Source: Paenalcaligenes hermetiae
Lineage (GTDB): Bacteria; Pseudomonadota; Gammaproteobacteria; Burkholderiales; Burkholderiaceae_B
Assembly (NCBI RefSeq): GCF_039543645.1
Contig: NZ_BAABKD010000009.1
Coordinates: 372,001-436,000 of the forward strand
Length of the DNA stretch: 64,000 bases
Direction: 5' to 3'
The position numbers and the translations under genes are program-made. Position 1 is the stretch's first letter; each line of letters begins with the position of its first letter. This document shows positions 34,477 through 43,045 of the stretch, one piece after another. Under the pieces are notes generated by a model. It saw only the letters and a program-made list of their open reading frames with translations, had not been told where the DNA came from and ran no database searches.

Positions 34477-34503
34477 CTCAGGGCAATATGAAATTGCCCT
34501 GAG
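34477..34503 (+). other. 11-bp perfect hairpin after the nitrilase
   Basis: CTCAGGGCAAT and ATTGCCCTGAG pair around an ATGAA loop. CCATATTTATAAAAT follows rather than a T-run. It could reduce read-through into the isatin-hydrolase-like gene or protect the upstream mRNA; TATAAAAT just after it could belong to a secondary promoter. Confidence 0.55.
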
Positions 34504-34535
34504 CCATATTTATAAAATACATAATGGAGACAGCC

Positions 34536-35324
34536 ATGAGCAACGCGCTTAGCCTCATGATTGATGCCCTGAACAATAATCAAGTTAAGGTTATTGATCT
34601 TACCCATACACTGAACGAATCTTTTCCATCCCTACAGTTACCTGAGCAATTTGGTCAAACCGCTGGCTTTAGTATGCAACGCATCAGTCAATATGACGAA
34701 GCCGGTCCGGGCTGGTACTGGAATAACTTTACCTGTGGTGAGCATACCGGTACACACTTCGATGCACCGGCGCACTGGATTTCCGGTAAAGATCATCCCC
34801 AAGGTACGGTAGACACCATTCCTGCCGAAAACTTTATACGCCCAGCCGTCGTGGTAGATGCAACAGCAGAAGTCGCTCAAGACGACAATTGGATACTTAC
34901 CCCCGAGTTTCTCCAAGCCTGGGAAGAAAAACACGGACGCATTCCTGCCCGCTCTTGGGTGTTTTTACGCACTGACTGGTCCAAACGCCTTGAAGAGCAA
35001 GGTCCAGAAGCCTACGTCAACATGAAAGAAAACGGCCCGCATACCCCTGGCCCTTCGCAAGAAGCCGTCGAATGGATGATCCACGAACGCGATGTCCATG
35101 GCTTTGGTGTAGAAACCATCAATACCGATGCAGGTCAATCTTATGCCTGGCCTGTCGCCTACCCTTGTCATACGCTAATGCATGGTGCTAACCGCTATGG
35201 CCTGCAGTGCCTGCGTAACTTAGATCAGTTACCCCCTACAGGTACTCTTATTCTCTCGGCGCCACTTAAAATCGAAGGTGGCTCAGGCAGCCCACTACGC
35301 GTACTGGCTATCGTCAACGCGTAG
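34536..35324 (+). CDS. Isatin hydrolase-like cyclase-family metalloenzyme
   Basis: A 262-residue member of the cyclase/kynurenine formamidase superfamily that includes isatin hydrolase. The start at 34536 follows TGGAGACAGCC. The metal-binding motif HTGTHFDAPAH gives H70, H74, D76 and H80. Other family stretches are IDLTHTLNESFPS, RSWVFLRTDWSKR and TLILSAPLKIEGGSGSPLRV. The Trp and Phe residues around the site resemble isatin hydrolase more than KynB, but this is a judgement. It would open isatin to isatinate (2-aminophenylglyoxylate). It is the last gene of the operon; a terminator follows 30 bases later. Confidence 0.75.
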   Translation: MSNALSLMIDALNNNQVKVIDLTHTLNESFPSLQLPEQFGQTAGFSMQRISQYDEAGPGWYWNNFTCGEHTGTHFDAPAHWISGKDHPQGTVDTIPAENFIRPAVVVDATAEVAQDDNWILTPEFLQAWEEKHGRIPARSWVFLRTDWSKRLEEQGPEAYVNMKENGPHTPGPSQEAVEWMIHERDVHGFGVETINTDAGQSYAWPVAYPCHTLMHGANRYGLQCLRNLDQLPPTGTLILSAPLKIEGGSGSPLRVLAIVNA

Positions 35325-35354
35325 CAATTTTCTTATCGTACATCCGCATTTTTT

Positions 35355-35380
35355 GCCCCTTGTCCTAAGGGGCTTTTTTT
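35355..35380 (+). terminator. Terminator after the ring-cleavage/isatin hydrolase operon
   Basis: GCCCCTT-GTCCT-AAGGGGC followed by seven T. It ends the operon that begins near 28.95 kb. Confidence 0.88.
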
Positions 35381-35393
35381 ATGCCTAAAGCTC

Positions 35394-35454
35394 TAATGGT
35401 TTTCCATTACATTCTCAAGAATATATTGATTACTAAACTATTCACCACTAGAAT
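35394..35454 (+). promoter_or_regulatory. Operator and promoter of the Rieske oxygenase operon
   Basis: TAATGG-TTTT-CCATTA (35394-35409) has the ATGG-N4-CCAT form seen twice near 27.7 kb. It is followed by TTGATT (35426-35431), 17 bases, and TAGAAT (35449-35454), a good sigma-70 promoter. The spacer contains TAAACTATT, shared with the 27.7 and 42.4 kb promoters. The first ATG of the operon is about 170 bases downstream, so the mRNA has a long leader. Confidence 0.65.
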
Positions 35455-35625
35455 ACATCACATATTAATAACGATTTTCAGTGATGAGGCTTTCTGCCCA
35501 AAGCCACAGTCATCAAGCTGACGGAGACAACCCATCGGGAAGGCATGCTGCCGCCCAGAGATGGAAAATAGCCTATGGTTGTGGTTATGCGTCTGCCCCT
35601 CATCACCCAGACCGGAAGGCTTACG

Positions 35626-36597
35626 ATGCAAACATTTGACCTCCTTATTCAAGAAATCCGTGATGTATCCCCACTCATTCGCGAGTTTGTTTTAACCGCA
35701 AACACCAACACGGCACTTCCCCCCATACAGCCTGGCGCTCACTTACAAGTTCAAATTCCTGAACTAAATGACCACCGCTGTTACTCGTTAATTGTCACAG
35801 ATCCCGACTACGACTGGCATGCTTCCCCTCAGCAATACCGCTTGGGTGTACGTCTGGAAGAAAATAGCAAAGGGGGCTCCCTGTTTATGCATCAACGCCA
35901 AGTCGGTGATGTCTTAACAGTCAAAGGACCCGTCAATGATTTTCCTTTAGCCGAAGCCCAACCGGATGAGAAGCCCATCGTATTAATTGCTGGTGGCATT
36001 GGCATTACCCCTATTGCCAGTATGGCACACGCGCTCACACAACAAGGCCGTTCCTGTACGCTTCATTACAGTGCGCGCAGCACAGAACAACTGGCTTTTG
36101 CTGATGAGCTGCGCTCGCTACTTGGGGAACAACTGCACTGCTACACCAACGATCACCACGCATTAGATTTATCGACACTTTTTGATGGCTTAAGCCCTGA
36201 TCAACATATTTATGTTTGCGGTCCGCAAGGCATGATTGATGCGGTCATTGCACTAGCTAAAGACCGCGGCTGGCCCCGCTGTCATATCCATTTCGAGCTT
36301 TTCATAACCGCTGCACCGGTTGCGGGCGACCAACCCTTTGAAGTAGAACTGCGCCAGTCTGGGCTGAGCTTTGTAGTTCCTGCAGATAAAACCATCATCG
36401 ATGTGCTCGAAGAAGCGGGTGAGGATCCGATGTATGACTGCAAACGGGGCGAATGTGGGGTCTGTACGGTAGATGTACTCGAAGGCATTCCGGATCACCG
36501 TGATTACTTTTTAACCGACAAAGAAAAAGCTAGCGGCAAAGTCATGCAGATCTGTATTTCTCGCGCAAAATCTCAAAAACTTGTTCTCGATATGTAA
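35626..36597 (+). CDS. Rieske oxygenase reductase (FMN, NAD, 2Fe-2S)
   Basis: A 323-residue electron-transfer protein of the phthalate dioxygenase reductase type. The domain order is a flavin-binding barrel (RCYSLIVTD), a nucleotide-binding domain (VLIAGGIGITPIASM, YVCGPQGMIDAV) and a C-terminal plant-type ferredoxin domain with CKRGECGVC and a later Cys (MQICIS). The start at 35626 is where family similarity begins; an in-frame ATG 51 bases upstream is less likely. It passes electrons from NAD(P)H to the Rieske oxygenase encoded just downstream. It overlaps no gene and is followed by the alpha subunit after 10 bases. Confidence 0.88.
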   Translation: MQTFDLLIQEIRDVSPLIREFVLTANTNTALPPIQPGAHLQVQIPELNDHRCYSLIVTDPDYDWHASPQQYRLGVRLEENSKGGSLFMHQRQVGDVLTVKGPVNDFPLAEAQPDEKPIVLIAGGIGITPIASMAHALTQQGRSCTLHYSARSTEQLAFADELRSLLGEQLHCYTNDHHALDLSTLFDGLSPDQHIYVCGPQGMIDAVIALAKDRGWPRCHIHFELFITAAPVAGDQPFEVELRQSGLSFVVPADKTIIDVLEEAGEDPMYDCKRGECGVCTVDVLEGIPDHRDYFLTDKEKASGKVMQICISRAKSQKLVLDM

Positions 36598-36607
36598 GGT
36601 GCTTGCC

Positions 36608-37921
36608 ATGAATCTTTATCGCAATAATCCAGATGCTATCCGTCAATTGGTCCGCGACACAGAAGTCCACAAAGACCTCTACATTAACGAGGAATTGTTC
36701 CAGCTTGAAATGGAACAACTCTTTGCCAATACGTGGGTGTATGTGGGCCACGCTAGCCAAATCCCTAATAAAGGAGATTACTTCACCACCACAGTCGGCA
36801 CCGAAGAAGTCATTATGGTACGGCACAGCGATAACAGCATTAAAGTGCTGTATAACCGCTGTCCCCATAAAGGCGTCAAAGTCGCTGGTGAAACCTGTGG
36901 GAATACAGGCAAATTTTTCCGCTGTCCTTATCACGCATGGACCTTTCGCACCGACGGGCGTTTACTTGCCATCCCTCTTAAAAAAGGCTACGAGGACACC
37001 GGCTTTGAATGCTCTGAAGCCAGTCGCGGCATGGCGGCAGTAGAAAACGTGGTGGTCTATCGCGACTTTGTCTTCTGTCGTTTAAGTGCGGAAGGAGAAA
37101 GTTTTGAGGACTTTTTCGGCGAGTCCTTGTCAACGATCGATAATATGGTTGACCGCTCACCTGAGGGCAAACTGGAAATTGCCGGTGGTGTAATGCGCTA
37201 CATGCACCACTGTAACTGGAAAATGCTGGTAGATAACCAAACCGATACCTGTCACCCAATGGTTGCGCACGAGTCCTCGGCGGGCACCGCCGTCAAAGTT
37301 TGGGAAAATGCGCCAGAAGGCACGCCCAAACCCATGGCAGTTGAGCTTTTTGCTCCTTTTATGTCCCCTTACGAATTCTTTGAAAACATGGGGATTCGCG
37401 TCTGGGAAAACGGTCATGGCCATACAGGGGTTGCAGACTCCATTCATGCGGAATACTCCGATATTGACGGTTATTGGGACCAAATGGTTGCTGCGTATGG
37501 CGAAGAGCGCACCAAAGAAATCCTCGGTGATGTACGTCATAACACCGTGTACTTTCCTAACATCATGATCAAAGGCCCTATCCAAACCCTACGTATTTTT
37601 AAGCCCATTGCCGTAGACAAAACCTTAGTGGAGTCATGGACCTTCCGTTTAGTCGGCGCTCCCGACAAGCTCTTAGAGCGTACGCTCATGTATAACCGTC
37701 TCATCAACGCCCCCACCTCTGTGGTTGGCCATGATGACCTAGAGATGTACGAGCGCGCCCAACAAGCCCTAAAAAGTCGCGGACGCGACTGGCTAAATGT
37801 GGGTCGACTGTATGACCCCGCTGAAAAAGAACAAAAAAATGTGGTTATTAATGGCACCAGCGAAATGCAAATGCGAGCTCAGTTCCGAGCGTGGTTGAAA
37901 TACATGGGCATTGACGCCTAA
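36608..37921 (+). CDS. Rieske aromatic-ring oxygenase, alpha subunit
   Basis: A 437-residue oxygenase large subunit. The Rieske cluster ligands are C85 and H87 (NRCPHKG) and C106 and H109 (RCPYHAW). The mononuclear iron site uses H216 and H221 in DNQTDTCHPMVAH, with a later Asp. Resemblance is to the IacC/Iad-type oxygenases of indole-3-acetate catabolism rather than to benzoate or naphthalene enzymes, judged from memory. It would oxidise the indole 2,3-bond of IAA towards oxindole or dioxindole-3-acetate. It is paired with the beta subunit 31 bases downstream. Anthranilate dioxygenase is an alternative. Confidence 0.85.
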   Translation: MNLYRNNPDAIRQLVRDTEVHKDLYINEELFQLEMEQLFANTWVYVGHASQIPNKGDYFTTTVGTEEVIMVRHSDNSIKVLYNRCPHKGVKVAGETCGNTGKFFRCPYHAWTFRTDGRLLAIPLKKGYEDTGFECSEASRGMAAVENVVVYRDFVFCRLSAEGESFEDFFGESLSTIDNMVDRSPEGKLEIAGGVMRYMHHCNWKMLVDNQTDTCHPMVAHESSAGTAVKVWENAPEGTPKPMAVELFAPFMSPYEFFENMGIRVWENGHGHTGVADSIHAEYSDIDGYWDQMVAAYGEERTKEILGDVRHNTVYFPNIMIKGPIQTLRIFKPIAVDKTLVESWTFRLVGAPDKLLERTLMYNRLINAPTSVVGHDDLEMYERAQQALKSRGRDWLNVGRLYDPAEKEQKNVVINGTSEMQMRAQFRAWLKYMGIDA

Positions 37922-37952
37922 ACCTATAGCTCATTGATAGAAAGGACGCATC

Positions 37953-38435
37953 ATGACACAACTTACCGCTCAAGATTTAATTGATTTTGTCTACCACGAA
38001 GCCGACCTGCTCGATGAACAACGTTTTGACGAGTGGCTCGATTTATTTACCGATGACGGCTACTACTGGATGCCGCTCGCGCACGGACAAACCGACCCCA
38101 TTTTGCACGCCTCTTTACTCTACGAAGACAAGCTTTTGCTTCAGGTTCGTATTGAGCGTCTTGCTGGGCAACGTACCTTTTCGCAGCAACCTAAAAGCCG
38201 CTGCCACCATCTGCTACAACAGCCTCGCGTCATTCACTTTGATCCCAACGCCAAAGAGCATCAAGTACGCACTGCTTTTCACTACACCGAAACCCGAGGT
38301 GATGAACAAACCTTTTATGTTGGCTGGGCAACGCATCACCTTGTCCAAGATAACGGCCAACTGCGCATCAAACTCAAACGCGTCGATTTACTTAACTGCG
38401 ATGCCCCCTTTGGCAACATTCAGCTGTTTATGTAG
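37953..38435 (+). CDS. Rieske aromatic-ring oxygenase, beta subunit
   Basis: A 160-residue SnoaL/NTF2-like beta subunit. Landmarks are LIDFVYHEADLLDEQRFDEW, DDGYYWMPL and the terminal VDLLNCDAPFGNIQLFM, typical of ring-hydroxylating dioxygenase small subunits. It has no catalytic metal and forms the alpha3-beta3 core. AAAGGA precedes the ATG at 37953. The CoA ligase gene begins 9 bases after its stop. Confidence 0.88.
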   Translation: MTQLTAQDLIDFVYHEADLLDEQRFDEWLDLFTDDGYYWMPLAHGQTDPILHASLLYEDKLLLQVRIERLAGQRTFSQQPKSRCHHLLQQPRVIHFDPNAKEHQVRTAFHYTETRGDEQTFYVGWATHHLVQDNGQLRIKLKRVDLLNCDAPFGNIQLFM

Positions 38436-38444
38436 GAGAAAATA

Positions 38445-40079
38445 ATGAGCTCCACTATTTATAGTGCTTTTAAAAAAACGGCAATGCACTGGCCTCAAAA
38501 CGATTTCATGATGGTCTTACCCGAAACCGCTGACATCTACCAAATTGAAGCTGGTGCTCTAAGTTACGAAGATGCCTTAGCAGAAATTGATCGTCTCTCT
38601 GCCTTATACGAAGCGGCCGGTTATGGTCATGGTCACCGCGTAGGGATCCTACTCGAGAACCGTCCCGCTTTTATTTTGCATTGGCTAGCTTTAAACCGAC
38701 TCGGTGTTTCTATCGTTCCCATTAACCCTGACCTACGTATTGCCGAGTTGGAATACCTCATTCAGCACTCTGAAATGATATTGGCCGTTGCTTTGGCCAA
38801 TCGTCATGCAGACTTATCGGCTGCAGCACATCAGGCTAATTATCAGCTAGCACTCATTACTCCTGACCAGCTACCACCCGCAGCCCCTGCAACAGCTCCG
38901 TTAGCCGATCGCACTATTAATGCTGATACTGAGTGCGCACTTATGTACACCTCAGGTACTACGGGACGCCCCAAAGGGTGCATGCTCTCGAATACCTACT
39001 TCCATTTTTCTGGTGAATGGTATGCCGAGCTAGGAGGTTTAGCGACTCTACGCCCAGGTCTAGAACGTATGCTAACCCCACTACCCTTGTTTCATATGAA
39101 TGCCTTAGCCACCTCTACGATGGCTATGATTAAAACCGGTGGTTGTTTAATTGTGCTGGATCGCTTCCACCCACGCACGTGGTGGGAATCCGTGCGCCAG
39201 TCTCAAGCCACTGTTATTCATTACTTAGGGGTGATGCCTGCTATTTTAATGAAGCTCGAAGCCTCAGAACAAGACCGAAACCACGCTGTCCGCTTTGGTT
39301 TTGGTGCTGGAGTGGATGGCACCTTACACCAGCAGTTTGAAAATCGTTTTGGTTTCCCTCTACTAGAAGCATGGGCTATGACGGAAACAGGTGCAGCCGC
39401 GTGTATTATTGCCAACCACGAACCGCGTTATATAGGTACGAACTGTTTTGGCAAAGAAACGGCCGCCGTAGAAGTCAAACTGGTTGATGATCAAGGTCAA
39501 GAAGTACCTATTAACACCAACGGTGAACTCTTAGTGCGTCGTAGTGGCGATAACCCCAGACACGGCTTTTTCTCTGGTTACTGGAAAGACCCTACCGCCA
39601 CAGCTGAAGCCTGGGCCGATGGCTGGTTCCACACTGGCGATATCGTCCGTCGTGATGAAAATGGATATTTGCATTTTGTTGATCGTAAACGCAATGTGAT
39701 TCGCCGCAGTGGTGAAAACATTGCCGCAGTCGAAGTAGAAAATGTGATGCAACAGCACCCGGCTATTCGTTCTATTGCCGTTACTGCTGTGCCAGACCCT
39801 ATCCGAGGCGACGAGGTCATGGCTCTGATCGTGCCGCATACCCTACCCACCGAGACAGCAGAGCAGCAAGCCCTAGCCACAGAGATCGTAACATGGGGCC
39901 TAAGTCAACTGGCTTACTTTAAAGTCCCTGGCTATGTGAAGTTTGTAGAAGCACTACCTTTGACCTCCACCAATAAAATCCAACGTGGAGAGCTTAAAAC
40001 GCTAGGTTTAGCTTTACTCGAGGCCGAAGATTACATCAACACCAATCACCTAAAACGTCGTCAGGAAGTGGTGTCATGA
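38445..40079 (+). CDS. Acyl-CoA ligase (AMP-forming)
   Basis: A 544-residue ANL-superfamily ligase. The P-loop is MYTSGTTGRPKGCML, the adenylate-binding motif LLEAWAMTETGAA, then GWFHTGDIVRRDENGYLHFVDRKR, and the C-terminal Lys lies in LTSTNKIQRGEL. It is translationally coupled to the next gene (ATGA overlap). In this operon the acid made by the Rieske oxygenase, such as dioxindole-3-acetate, is the logical substrate. The family includes cyclohexanecarboxylate- and crotonobetaine-type ligases, so the acid cannot be told from sequence. Confidence 0.87.
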   Translation: MSSTIYSAFKKTAMHWPQNDFMMVLPETADIYQIEAGALSYEDALAEIDRLSALYEAAGYGHGHRVGILLENRPAFILHWLALNRLGVSIVPINPDLRIAELEYLIQHSEMILAVALANRHADLSAAAHQANYQLALITPDQLPPAAPATAPLADRTINADTECALMYTSGTTGRPKGCMLSNTYFHFSGEWYAELGGLATLRPGLERMLTPLPLFHMNALATSTMAMIKTGGCLIVLDRFHPRTWWESVRQSQATVIHYLGVMPAILMKLEASEQDRNHAVRFGFGAGVDGTLHQQFENRFGFPLLEAWAMTETGAAACIIANHEPRYIGTNCFGKETAAVEVKLVDDQGQEVPINTNGELLVRRSGDNPRHGFFSGYWKDPTATAEAWADGWFHTGDIVRRDENGYLHFVDRKRNVIRRSGENIAAVEVENVMQQHPAIRSIAVTAVPDPIRGDEVMALIVPHTLPTETAEQQALATEIVTWGLSQLAYFKVPGYVKFVEALPLTSTNKIQRGELKTLGLALLEAEDYINTNHLKRRQEVVS

Positions 40080-41245
40080 GACGTTTGCCCTACACCGATG
40101 TGGTCTTAGTCTGCCCCGTCACTGTGCCCTATGAACGTTTTTCGGACCAAAGTGCCCACCGTTGGCTTGGAACTGCCTTACGACAGCTGGTTCAACACAG
40201 TGGGCTTCCTAAACAAGCTATAGATGGTGTTTGTGTCTCGAGTTTTACGTTGGGCTCTGATACGGCTGTTGGTCTGATGCAGCACTTCCAAATGAGTCCT
40301 CGTTTTTTAGAGCATATTCCCATGGGCGGCGCCAGTGGCGTGGTAGCCCTACGTCGCGCTGCTCGAGCCGTACAGTGTGGTGATGCGGATGTGGTAGCTT
40401 GTATTGCTGGAGACACCAATCACCGTGACTCCTTCAAAAACACAGTCAGCGGTTTCTCGCGCTTTTCCCAAGACGCCGTCTACCCCTATGGTGCAGCAGG
40501 CCCCAATGGCAGTTTTGCTCTGCTGACCGATTACTACATGCGCCGCTACGGAGCCACACGTGCTGATTTTGGCAAACTCTGCGTCGCCCAGCGTGATAAC
40601 GCCTTGCGCAATCCACACGCTCTTATGAAAAAACCCCTCACTCTAGATCAATACCTAGAGGCCAGAGCTATTGCCGAGCCCATTCATTTATTTGATTGCG
40701 TCATGCCCTGTGCGGGAGCAGAAGGCTTCTTAGTCATGCGCAAAGAACAAGCTCTGGCATTAAAGCTTCCTTTTGTAGAAATTCTATCTACGATTGAGCG
40801 TCACAATGCTTTCCCCGAAGACCCCGTGCAATACCGTGGTGGTTGGGCTATGGATGTGAACGAGCTGTATGAAATGGCAGAGGTACAAACTCAAGACATT
40901 GATTTTCTAGAAACCTACGACGATTACCCGGTGATCAATGTTCTGCAATTTGAAGATCTGGGTTTTTGTGATAAAGGAGCCGGCCCCGATTTCATTCGCT
41001 CTCATACCTTCACAATTGACGGTAGCTTTCCTTTTAACACTTCAGGTGGTCAGCTATCTGTAGGTCAAGCGGGTGCAGCCGGAGGTTACTTAGGGCTAGT
41101 CCAAGCACTACGGCAACTCACGCATAGCGCCGGCACTACACAAGTCGCCAATGCTAGCGTAGGCATGGTTTCAGGTTTTGGCATGATTAACTATGATCGC
41201 GGCCTTTGCACTGCCGCCACCATTTTAAAACGAGGTGAAGCATGA
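40076..41245 (+). CDS. Thiolase-fold protein lacking thiolase Cys and His, Ltp2-like
   Basis: A 389-residue SCP2/lipid-transfer-type thiolase homologue. The nucleophile position in the usual N-x-C-A-S-G is Gly85 (MGGASG), and the usual G-H-P motif reads SVGQAGAAGG, with Gln331 in place of His. Claisen thiolysis is therefore unlikely. The same losses occur in Ltp2-type aldolases of steroid side-chain breakdown, which work with a DUF35 partner; a DUF35 gene overlaps this gene's stop. A retro-aldol cleavage of a beta-hydroxyacyl-CoA is the best guess. It overlaps the ligase start-to-stop by 4 bases. Confidence 0.8.
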   Translation: MRRLPYTDVVLVCPVTVPYERFSDQSAHRWLGTALRQLVQHSGLPKQAIDGVCVSSFTLGSDTAVGLMQHFQMSPRFLEHIPMGGASGVVALRRAARAVQCGDADVVACIAGDTNHRDSFKNTVSGFSRFSQDAVYPYGAAGPNGSFALLTDYYMRRYGATRADFGKLCVAQRDNALRNPHALMKKPLTLDQYLEARAIAEPIHLFDCVMPCAGAEGFLVMRKEQALALKLPFVEILSTIERHNAFPEDPVQYRGGWAMDVNELYEMAEVQTQDIDFLETYDDYPVINVLQFEDLGFCDKGAGPDFIRSHTFTIDGSFPFNTSGGQLSVGQAGAAGGYLGLVQALRQLTHSAGTTQVANASVGMVSGFGMINYDRGLCTAATILKRGEA

Positions 41246-41640
41246 ACAAGCCTCTCCCACCTAGTGCTCGCAGCAGCGCGGCCGCAGGCTTAACTCAAGC
41301 CGCGGCACAAAAACAATTTGCCTTGCAAGTGTGCTCTGAGTGTCAAACGGTTCAGTACCCTCCACGTGATGTCTGTGGACACTGTCTGCACGATCAGCTG
41401 CCTTGGGAGCCTGTAAAAAACACGGGCACAGTGCTGGCTTCTTGCACCTTACACCACAGCAATGAGCCCTACTTTCAAGATCAATTACCCTGGCGTATAG
41501 GCACCGTGCAATTGGATTGTGGCCCAGTCGTCATTGCTCATCTTCAAGATGCTTTACAAACGGGCGACCGCACCTCATTACGACTAGAACTCGATGCAGG
41601 GCAAACGGGCGTGCTCGTTGCCTACGCTTCACACTCTTAG
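41242..41640 (+). CDS. DUF35 OB-fold/zinc-ribbon partner protein
   Basis: A 132-residue protein of the DUF35 family. A rubredoxin-like zinc ribbon is visible as CSECQTVQYPPRDVCGHC, followed by an OB-fold with GTVLASCTLHHSNEPYF. DUF35 proteins associate with thiolase-fold or Ltp2-type enzymes and are needed for acyl-CoA binding. It is coupled to the preceding gene by an ATGA overlap, strong evidence for a one-to-one complex. The first ~30 residues are low-complexity and probably disordered. Confidence 0.85.
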   Translation: MNKPLPPSARSSAAAGLTQAAAQKQFALQVCSECQTVQYPPRDVCGHCLHDQLPWEPVKNTGTVLASCTLHHSNEPYFQDQLPWRIGTVQLDCGPVVIAHLQDALQTGDRTSLRLELDAGQTGVLVAYASHS

Positions 41641-41651
41641 GAAAGATCATT

Positions 41652-42380
41652 ATGACTACCTCTTATACCGCCTTAATTACAGGTGGCAGCACTGGTATTG
41701 GCGCAGAACTTTGCAAACACTATATAGAGGCTGGGTATACCGTCATTTCCCTGGCAAGAACTCAGCTAGATTGGTCTCACGAGCGTTTAATCCAAATTTC
41801 CTTAGATTTACTGGATGAGACCGCTACCGCTAAAGTCGCTCATGAGATTGCAGCTCAATATAACGTCACACACTTTATCCATAATGCAGGCGTCATTTGG
41901 CCTAACTTGCTAGAAAACGTCAAGATTTCAGAGCTACAGGGTCTAACCCAAATCCATTTGGGCTCCGCTATTCAGCTCATGCAAGCGATTGCCCCCCGCA
42001 TGCGTGAGCAACAATTTGGTCGAATTATCTTTATGTCATCACGCGGTGCCTTAGGTCTGGAAACACGCAGCGCCTACTCCGCCACCAAAGCGGGCATGAT
42101 TGGCCTAGCACGCACCTGGGCCCTAGAACTAGCTGCCGAAGGTATTACCGTCAACGTTGTGGCTCCTGGTCCCATACAAACCCCTATGTTCCATGATGTG
42201 GTCGATGCAGGGAGTGAACGTGAACAACAAATTGCCAATTCTATTCCTGTTAAACGCTTAGGACGCGTTGACGATATTCGCCGTGCCGTCACTTTTTTTG
42301 CTGACCCTGAAAACAGCTTTGTCACCGGTCAAACTCTTTATGTATGCGGAGGAGCCAGTATTGGCACCTTAAAAATTTAG
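41652..42380 (+). CDS. Short-chain dehydrogenase/reductase of the Rieske operon
   Basis: A 242-residue classical SDR. The NAD(P) motif is TGGSTGIG; N-terminal to the active site is HNAGV, then SSRGALGLETRSAYSATKAG with the catalytic Ser, Tyr and Lys. The start at 41652 is 11 bases after the DUF35 stop, with GGAAAGATC upstream. In a Rieske operon it may oxidise a dihydrodiol or a hydroxyacyl-CoA. It is the last enzyme gene before the TRAP transporter promoter. Confidence 0.85.
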   Translation: MTTSYTALITGGSTGIGAELCKHYIEAGYTVISLARTQLDWSHERLIQISLDLLDETATAKVAHEIAAQYNVTHFIHNAGVIWPNLLENVKISELQGLTQIHLGSAIQLMQAIAPRMREQQFGRIIFMSSRGALGLETRSAYSATKAGMIGLARTWALELAAEGITVNVVAPGPIQTPMFHDVVDAGSEREQQIANSIPVKRLGRVDDIRRAVTFFADPENSFVTGQTLYVCGGASIGTLKI

Positions 42381-42416
42381 GTTACTTAAGGGTTTTTTTC
42401 TATTCAAATGAATCTA

Positions 42417-42445
42417 TTAAGTCGTAAACTATTTAGGACTAATAT
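42417..42445 (+). promoter_or_regulatory. Promoter of the TRAP transporter operon
   Basis: TTAAGT (42417-42422), 17 bases, TAATAT (42440-42445). TAAACTATT in the spacer matches the 27.7 and 35.4 kb promoters, which suggests common control. The palindromic ATGG-N4-CCAT element is absent here. Confidence 0.5.
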
Positions 42446-42510
42446 CTAATTATAAGGCGTGTACAACACGCCAACCCAAAACAACCTCAATGTCCTCGTA
42501 TGGAGACAAC

Positions 42511-43026
42511 ATGGACAACGACGATTTAATCGGAATGGAACTCCCCCGCTCCCAAGGCGGACTCGCTCGACTTATAGAAATCTTACTGGACACACTCTGC
42601 GCGTCCCTACTGATTCTCATGACGGGTATTACCACCATAGACGTGGTGGGCCGCTACTTTTTCCACGCTCCTATTTATGGAGCCTATGAAAGTAATGAGC
42701 TGCTTTTAGGTATTTTGGTTTTTGCCGCTTTACCTCGTGTCACGTGGCACCAAAAACACTTAACTGTAACCGCTTTGAGTACAGCCTTATCACCTAGGAT
42801 GCAGCTGGCCCAACAACGTATCCTATCTTTGATATCTGGACTCTGTTTACTAGTGCTTAGCTACTTTTTATGGCAACACGGCGCTCAACTTGCCAGTTAT
42901 GGTGATATGAGCAACGCCCTAAGTTTACCTTTAGCCCCCTTTGCTTATGTCATTGCTGTCTTAACGGCTATCTCAGCTTTAGCCGCTTTAGCACACGTCT
43001 TCCTTCCTTCAACGCCTCAGACTTAA
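42511..43026 (+). CDS. dctQ: TRAP transporter small membrane subunit (DctQ family)
   Basis: A 171-residue subunit with four hydrophobic segments (for example LCASLLILMTGITTIDVV, LLLGILVFAALPRV, LSLISGLCLLVLSYFLW and PFAYVIAVLTAISALAALAHV). The start at 42511 follows TATGGAGACAAC; an in-frame ATG seven codons upstream lacks a ribosome site. It works with DctM and the periplasmic DctP encoded downstream to import an organic acid with Na+. The operon follows the Rieske genes, so an aromatic or indolic acid is likely. Confidence 0.85.
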   Translation: MDNDDLIGMELPRSQGGLARLIEILLDTLCASLLILMTGITTIDVVGRYFFHAPIYGAYESNELLLGILVFAALPRVTWHQKHLTVTALSTALSPRMQLAQQRILSLISGLCLLVLSYFLWQHGAQLASYGDMSNALSLPLAPFAYVIAVLTAISALAALAHVFLPSTPQT

Positions 43027-43045
43027 CCCGCTAAGGTTGACCACT

